Shown here piece after piece: positions 58,947 to 64,000 of a DNA stretch of 64,000 nucleotides. This stretch comes from Akebia trifoliata (Eukaryota > Streptophyta > Magnoliopsida > Ranunculales > Lardizabalaceae): assembly GCA_017979445.1 (NCBI GenBank), contig CM030717.1, positions 11,551,639 through 11,615,638 on the forward strand. Direction: 5' to 3'. The translations under genes and the position numbers were made by a program. The number at the start of each line of letters is the position of its first letter. Within the stretch, counting starts at the first letter, position 1. The notes below the pieces were generated by a model. The model saw only the letters and a list, made by a program, of their open reading frames with translations. It did not search any database and had not been told where the DNA came from.

Positions 58947-61900
58947 TTAGACTGCAAAGCTAAAGTTGGTTTTTCGGCGATGAACATCGATTGGGTATCG
59001 CTTGAGAGTCCTCGTTGTAGGAAAGAAAACCAGTTTGTCTTCCTCTGATATATTCCAACTGTCAACACATAAAAAATACTCAATTAATTTTTAATTTTCG
59101 TAAAATCGATCTCGATTAAAAGAGAGATTATAAATGTTAAATTTTAATTTATCACGTAATATTTTGTCAACATTACGTGGCAGATGTGTCCATATAACAC
59201 ATGTAACAAGATATTTTTGAAAACTTTTCTTATATATATATATAAAGAAACTCATAATAATACCTGAAACGGGTGACAAGATGATGAAGGAACACCGAGA
59301 TTTCGACTCTGGCTAACTCATATCCTGGGCAGAGTCGTGGGCCCCCTCCAAATGGTGTGAAGAGATTTCCTTGGTTTGATTGTGATGCTGACGTTGGTGT
59401 CGTATTATTCTGTGATCCAACACATATCATAGTAAACAACCTCCATACACTACAAGACGTCATTATCAAGATTCAAAAGTGAGAAAGAGACCTGCCACCT
59501 CCAGGGATTAAAGGTTCGAGCTTCTTTGTAGTGGTCTTGGTCAAGATGAACTGCTCTAAACGAAGCAAATACTTTCCAACCCTTGGGAATTGTGAACCCT
59601 GTTTTTTTTTTTTTTTTTAATTTTTACACCCCAAACACACACACACACCAAATAATTAAAATTGGTAAATGGGTAAGTAAGTTCCACACCGTTTGATTAG
59701 ATTACGAACCTTTGATATTGACGTCAGAAGTAGCTCTCCTGAACACCCCACTAATGATGTTAGCGACTCGCAAGGTCTCGTTAATTACCTGAATTAAAAT
59801 TTATTTACTATTATTAGGTACATTTATATGCCTTTTATAAATTTATTTTGATAGTGAAGTGGAGGTTTGAATTTGAGAGTGAAAATAAGGAAGCTTACAC
59901 ATTGTGTGAATGGCATGGATTTGTAATCGCTCCAAAGGAGGGCTCGGATTCCAGCTTCTTTGATCGGATTCCATCATGTTCTTCCTGAAAATCAAAAAAA
60001 TTATTACTTCTCCAATATTTAAGCTTCACATTATACATTCTATCAAAAACCCATATTGTAGATTTATAGTTAATCTCTAAATTTATAATTGTAGATTAAA
60101 ACTATATGACACATCATTATAATCATACATGTATCATCTCAAGATTGATGGTCGGTCTTATCTCCATCGCTCTTACATTGGACTAGAAAGTCGGCAGACA
60201 AGTGGCTCATGGTACAGATCTCAAGGTTGGTGAAGTTTTGAAAAATTCTTACATGTTGTTAAATATCATTATTGTAACCACCAACCCGACTCAAAATCTC
60301 TCTTTTTAAAAAGAAATTTTTCATTAAGAATATAATCAAAGAATAAGAAGAGAGCAAGAGCTAGGTACCATGAGCCAGAAGATGAACAGTATCTCATGTA
60401 AGAACCCATCCCCATCCCTTAATATTAGAGCATAAAATAGGTTGGATTTTATCTGAAATTCAAGTGATTCAGATCCGAATTTAACAGATTTACACCCTTG
60501 GAGTAGACCCGAATAAAAAGAAAATGGTTTAAATATGGGTTGATATCCCTTAATTCAAGTCGGATCCGGATTCATCCATAGATCCAAATGATATATTACT
60601 TTTTTAAAATTATATATATATAATATTTTTCAAAAAATCTTTTTTCAACTACTTTAATATAACATGAATTCTAATAAAATAAGAGTTATAATAGTAAAAT
60701 AGAATAAAATGTAGAATGGTCCAAAATTTTCCTACCCGAATCAAGTAATTCAATCGGGTTGGATTCATATCCAAATATAGTGGAAGAAAAATGGTCCAGA
60801 GATTTGGATCCAAATTCATAAAATAAGAGTATCGATCAAAATAATGGTTCAAATCAATCAAATTTGAAGGGAACTACTTCTTTTGAACAGAGTCTTGAAC
60901 TCCAATCCGTTCCTATTAACTCAAAAAAAAAAAAATCTTAGAAAAAAAAAAAAACGCATCTTTTTCAACATAATGAGGGTAAGGGATGTCGCTGGCGCTG
61001 CAGAGTAAAGACCTGTCGACTGCAGTGCACTTTTACCTGATATTTTGTTTAGGTCTGGATATTTGACCAGACAGAACCCTCCAAGGTAGCTTTTGACTTT
61101 TATACCATTTTTTTTTTTTTTCTTGTTTAGTCCAACCGCATATATGCTCTCTCACTACACTAATGAATGTAAAATGAGAAACTCAGGACTGCAAAAGATA
61201 TTAACTTTTTAAGAGACAAAGAGGGATTATACCTACTTTCTAATGCCCTTATTTATAAAGACGAGACCATTTTAGATTTAGACCCCCCCCCCCCCCTTCT
61301 AAACCTAAATCCCAATAGAAAGACGTATAAAAGTTCCCCAAGGGCAATTTTGGTCATTGTATCCTCGCGGTGGTCCAAATCTCTACTAGCAAATGGTCCA
61401 TGGTGTGCTAGGATTCCTGAAAGGCATTGCACGTGCGGTCGGTTGAGTAGTCCAAGAGACCGCTACAGTCCAACGTCGTCGGACACTCGACTGTCCAACT
61501 AATCTCTCCAACAACGTCGTTAGAGATCTAAATTTTTTGTAATTTTCCTTATAAATAGGGTCCTGTTAACATCTCTAATAAATACACTTTGAAAATTGTT
61601 TTTTTTACCAAAAATGCCCTTACTTTAAAAAAAATCCCCAAAATACCCTTAAATTCCAATTTCCAAAGTGTATTTATAACAAGGTCACACATTAACAAAA
61701 CCCTTAAAATTTGGACCACGTCGAAAATATCCCAAATTTGTTTAAGAAAATCACAACTCAACAACCGTACGATCTCTTGGGAAGGTCCAAAATTGCTAAC
61801 CTGTCGGTTCTTACACAATGGCAATTTCGTAAAATCAAGTAACAGTGATTATCCGTTTGAGATTAAAAAAAAATTTCCAGTGCCAACGTGGTTGGATACT

Positions 61901-63565
61901 AAACATCCAACAACAAACGGCTAATATACATATATTTCCTTTTTTTTTTTTTTAATCTCAGCCGTTCCTTAGAAAAACTGAATTGGATCCAACGTTGAAG
62001 AAAAAAAGTAGGATTTTGGATCGGGTACCTTAAGCTGAGCCAAAGCAAGAGGAGTCTCAGTAAGGAACTTGACAGCAAGAGTCATGATAGTGGACGTAGT
62101 TTCATATCCAGCGACGAGTAACGCAAGCAAGAAGTCTACACTCTCCTCATCTGAGAACCCACCATCTCCTTCAAGCAAAGTTCCCAACATGTCTTTCTTC
62201 ATCTTCTTCATGTTCTCATCATCTCCTTCGCATTCCTTCCTTCTCTCTCTAACCATCGATCGAAGCTCCTCTGCTACCTTTGTTCGAGCCTACATAATTA
62301 ATTAATTAATTAATTTAATAAACAAAAATATAAGATTTCGACAACTTTTTAATTTTTTTTAATTTACAAAAACTAATAATAATTACTTTGATGGCTCTGC
62401 CGTAAGTGGTGAAGAAGAGGGGCAAGGGAACTGCGAAGAAACCATCGATGAGGAGAAGATATTCTTTCCTAAGATTCTCAGTCCATTCGCCTGGATCGAA
62501 GCTCATCAACTGCTTCACTGTTAATTCGAACGTTATCTGCAAAAAAAATCTCAAATTAAAAGTAAATTAATAAACACCACAAAATCAATTAAATTTCTAA
62601 AAAATTTAAACTTTAAACAAATTGGAGAAACTAGATTTGATTTCAGTGAAACAAACACTCGATTCTTGAGAGAGGAAAATTAATACAAGTTTGCATTCGT
62701 CGTCAAGAAGAACTGTAAGGATTTATCTAACGTACGCCTTTTTGAGCTAAAAGAGAGGACTTTGGCCTTAGTAGATCTACTAAATTGCGCCGAAATTAGC
62801 TATAAAAAGAGTGGACATTGAAGAGCTCGTTGTGGATTTGGTATCGTTTAGTAGAAGAATCTATAAAAAAATATAGAGGATTTTCTAACATGTGCCGAAA
62901 ACGCACTGAGTTTGTGACGATCTGGAGATAACTCGGTCGATTCAACTCAAACAAAGGAAGGGAAAGAAACTAAGAAACCAAACGACAAGATCTTTATCGG
63001 TTCAGCTAACTTGAGAGGAGATCAGAACACGTACCTTCTTCGCTTCTTCTTGTAATAAAACCCGGTCTGTCCAGGACTCCAAGGTGAGCCGGATGAGCCG
63101 ATCGATGTCAACGAAGAGATTATCTCTAATAATAGAAGAATTTGAAAAGTTCATTGTGAGCGAATGCATCTTCTTATGTAGATTTCCCTTCATCAACAAC
63201 AAAGAATGTCTCCCAAGAAGATTAGAGATCGAAGAAGGATAGCTACACTCGAACAACTTCCCTTCGTTTTGGAGAATAAACCGATTCGCTTCTGGATCGG
63301 TTGAGAACACGGTTGGTTCACCAAACACATGAGTCGTGAACAACTTACCGTACCGAGTCACTCTTGCGTCGATAAAGGGTTCTGGATTTTCAGTCTTGTA
63401 GGCGGAGATGAGTTGCAGAGTCTCACCAATGAAGGGAAGACCGAAGGTTCCAGGTGGAAGACCGAGTCTTCGATGGCTGAATCGGGAGGAACGAAGGAGA
63501 AAGATGAGACAAAGAGAAGAACAGAGGAGGACAGAGAAGAGAAGGAGGAGAAGAAGAAACGCCAT
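58947..63565 (-). CDS. CYP90A1: CYP90A1 (CPD) brassinosteroid cytochrome P450, with one frameshift
   Basis: Eight exons: 63565-63035, 62536-62387, 62289-62029, 59984-59899, 59788-59710, 59598-59492, 59409-59264 and 59058-58947. CYP90A1 is an ER-membrane P450 that oxidises C-3 of 22-hydroxylated sterols in brassinosteroid synthesis. Seen: N-terminal anchor ([14 protein letters not shown]), proline-rich hinge ([13 protein letters not shown]), I-helix AGYETTS (exon 3), ETLR of the K-helix (exon 5), FNPWRW (exon 6) and the haem loop [10 protein letters not shown] (exon 7, Cys about 432). About 490 residues, as usual. Oddity: exon 4 has 86 nt where 87 are needed. Its start [10 protein letters not shown] and its end [12 protein letters not shown] lie in different frames. 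Normal splicing gives a stop right after the exon 4-5 junction. All other exons are intact, so this is either a recent lesion or a sequence error. Confidence 0.93.
59899..59984 (-). other. CYP90A1: CYP90A1 exon 4 with one-base deficit
   Basis: Both borders are strong (TTTTCAG before, GTAAGC after). The frame runs in phase from exon 3 through LESEPS. It then must shift by one base near 59,933-59,942 (CCCTCCTTTGGAGCG on the minus strand) to read [12 protein letters not shown] into exon 5. Using the donor two bases upstream (GTGTAA) would restore the frame downstream but would replace the conserved [12 protein letters not shown] by unrelated residues. Confidence 0.85.
61577..61677. mobile_element. 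Small MITE in CYP90A1 intron 3
   Basis: Arms AATAAATACACTTTGAAAAT and AATTTCCAAAGTGTATTTA (inverted, about 20 bp) enclose 60 bp. One end of the same family lies at 41,803-41,827. It does not touch the splice sites. Confidence 0.65.
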
Positions 63566-63595
63566 GTGAGAGAGAAACTCAGAATCATAGAAGTC

Positions 63596-63596
<1 letters not shown>

Positions 63597-63633
<37 letters not shown>
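63597..63633. repeat. (GA)n microsatellite in the CYP90A1 leader
   Basis: About 18 GA units begin about 30 bp upstream of the CYP90A1 start codon; the minus strand reads as (CT)n, a common feature of plant 5' leaders. Its length may vary between individuals. Confidence 0.9.
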
Positions 63634-63634
<1 letters not shown>

Positions 63635-64000
63635 AAAGAGACGAGAAGGCGTGGGGAGAATAAATGTCAGAGAAAAAGATATTCCGTATATCTCTCTGTT
63701 TCAGATTTTCAGTCACTCTATCTTTCTCCCTCTCCACAAATGCCTAGTCTATAACAGAGGATAAGAGGAGAATAAATAAAAAAAAAAGGGATTTAAAAGA
63801 AATTTTAAGTTATGTGTCATTTACAGCAATAATTATATTCGAAGGATGTGTGGGCACATATTTTCTACTTCTACCGACATATAAGAGAAGGTAAAAATTA
63901 GATTTTTCTAAGTTGAAATTATGTTTATCAAACAATATCTTGATAGGATATAGAAGTAACTAAGTGTTAGATGTAAAGTACTATAATAAAGTGTATTGTG
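63634..64000 (-). promoter_or_regulatory. CYP90A1 upstream region
   Basis: This is the start of the CYP90A1 promoter, cut by the window edge. It has a CT/GA-rich stretch near 63,710-63,740 and then AT-rich DNA. No convincing TATA box or brassinosteroid-response element could be fixed by eye. Confidence 0.35.

Noticed and set aside
61283..61296. Run of 14 C in CYP90A1 intron 3
   Set aside because: A simple homopolymer; noted but without evidence of function.

Overview
The window is nuclear DNA of a flowering plant, most probably a eudicot. The evidence is the set of plant-type split genes with GT-AG introns, the copia-type and LINE retroelements, the many MITEs and the AT-rich intergenic DNA. 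The species cannot be read from the sequence. Four conserved plant gene structures are recognisable; most of the rest is transposon-derived.

Layout. 0.5-3.7 kb: a 3'-truncated copia retrotransposon on the minus strand (one LTR, primer-binding site, decayed gag/protease) with a MITE nested in its leader. 4.8-5.7 kb: an odd GATC-rich inverted-repeat element. 6.9-10.5 kb (minus): a complete five-exon Yippee-like zinc-binding protein gene, 129 codons. 10.8-23.3 kb: two diverged copies of one non-coding segment, separated by a chain of (TA)n-bounded inverted-repeat elements. One of these elements carries three in-frame exons of the brassinosteroid gene DWF4 (CYP90B1). A U6 snRNA pseudogene and tRNA-like SINE remnants lie in or beside the second copy. 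23.4-26.6 kb: hAT-like ends and MITEs. 27.7-31.3 kb (minus): a complete mitochondrial inner-membrane protease subunit 2 (IMP2) gene, 169 codons, with a 5'-UTR intron. 35.3-40.2 kb (plus): a complete seven-coding-exon HMGB chromatin protein gene, 165 codons, with a 5'-UTR intron. 43-50 kb: two LINE fragments (one with a clean 12-bp target duplication), a possible organelle-DNA insert, two more palindromic MITEs and a copia LTR end. 50.6-51.8 kb: a hAT-like element with an 8-bp target duplication. 52-58 kb: foldback elements and a second duplicated segment. 58.9-63.6 kb (minus): CYP90A1 (CPD), eight exons, complete except for a one-base deficit in exon 4.

Function. Yippee-like, IMP2 and HMGB are unrelated housekeeping-type genes. 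CYP90A1 is a brassinosteroid biosynthesis P450, and the captured CYP90B1 fragment comes from another step of the same pathway. Yippee and IMP2 are, to my recollection, also neighbours in Arabidopsis (At3g08990 and At3g08980), so this may be a conserved gene pair pushed apart here by about 17 kb of transposons.

The most unusual content is the MITE family. Its members share a core of two near-perfect 81-nt hairpins but carry at least three different sets of termini, sit in (TA)n tracts, and share termini with the DWF4-carrying element. All calls come from reading the sequence by eye; exon borders were checked by codon phase.
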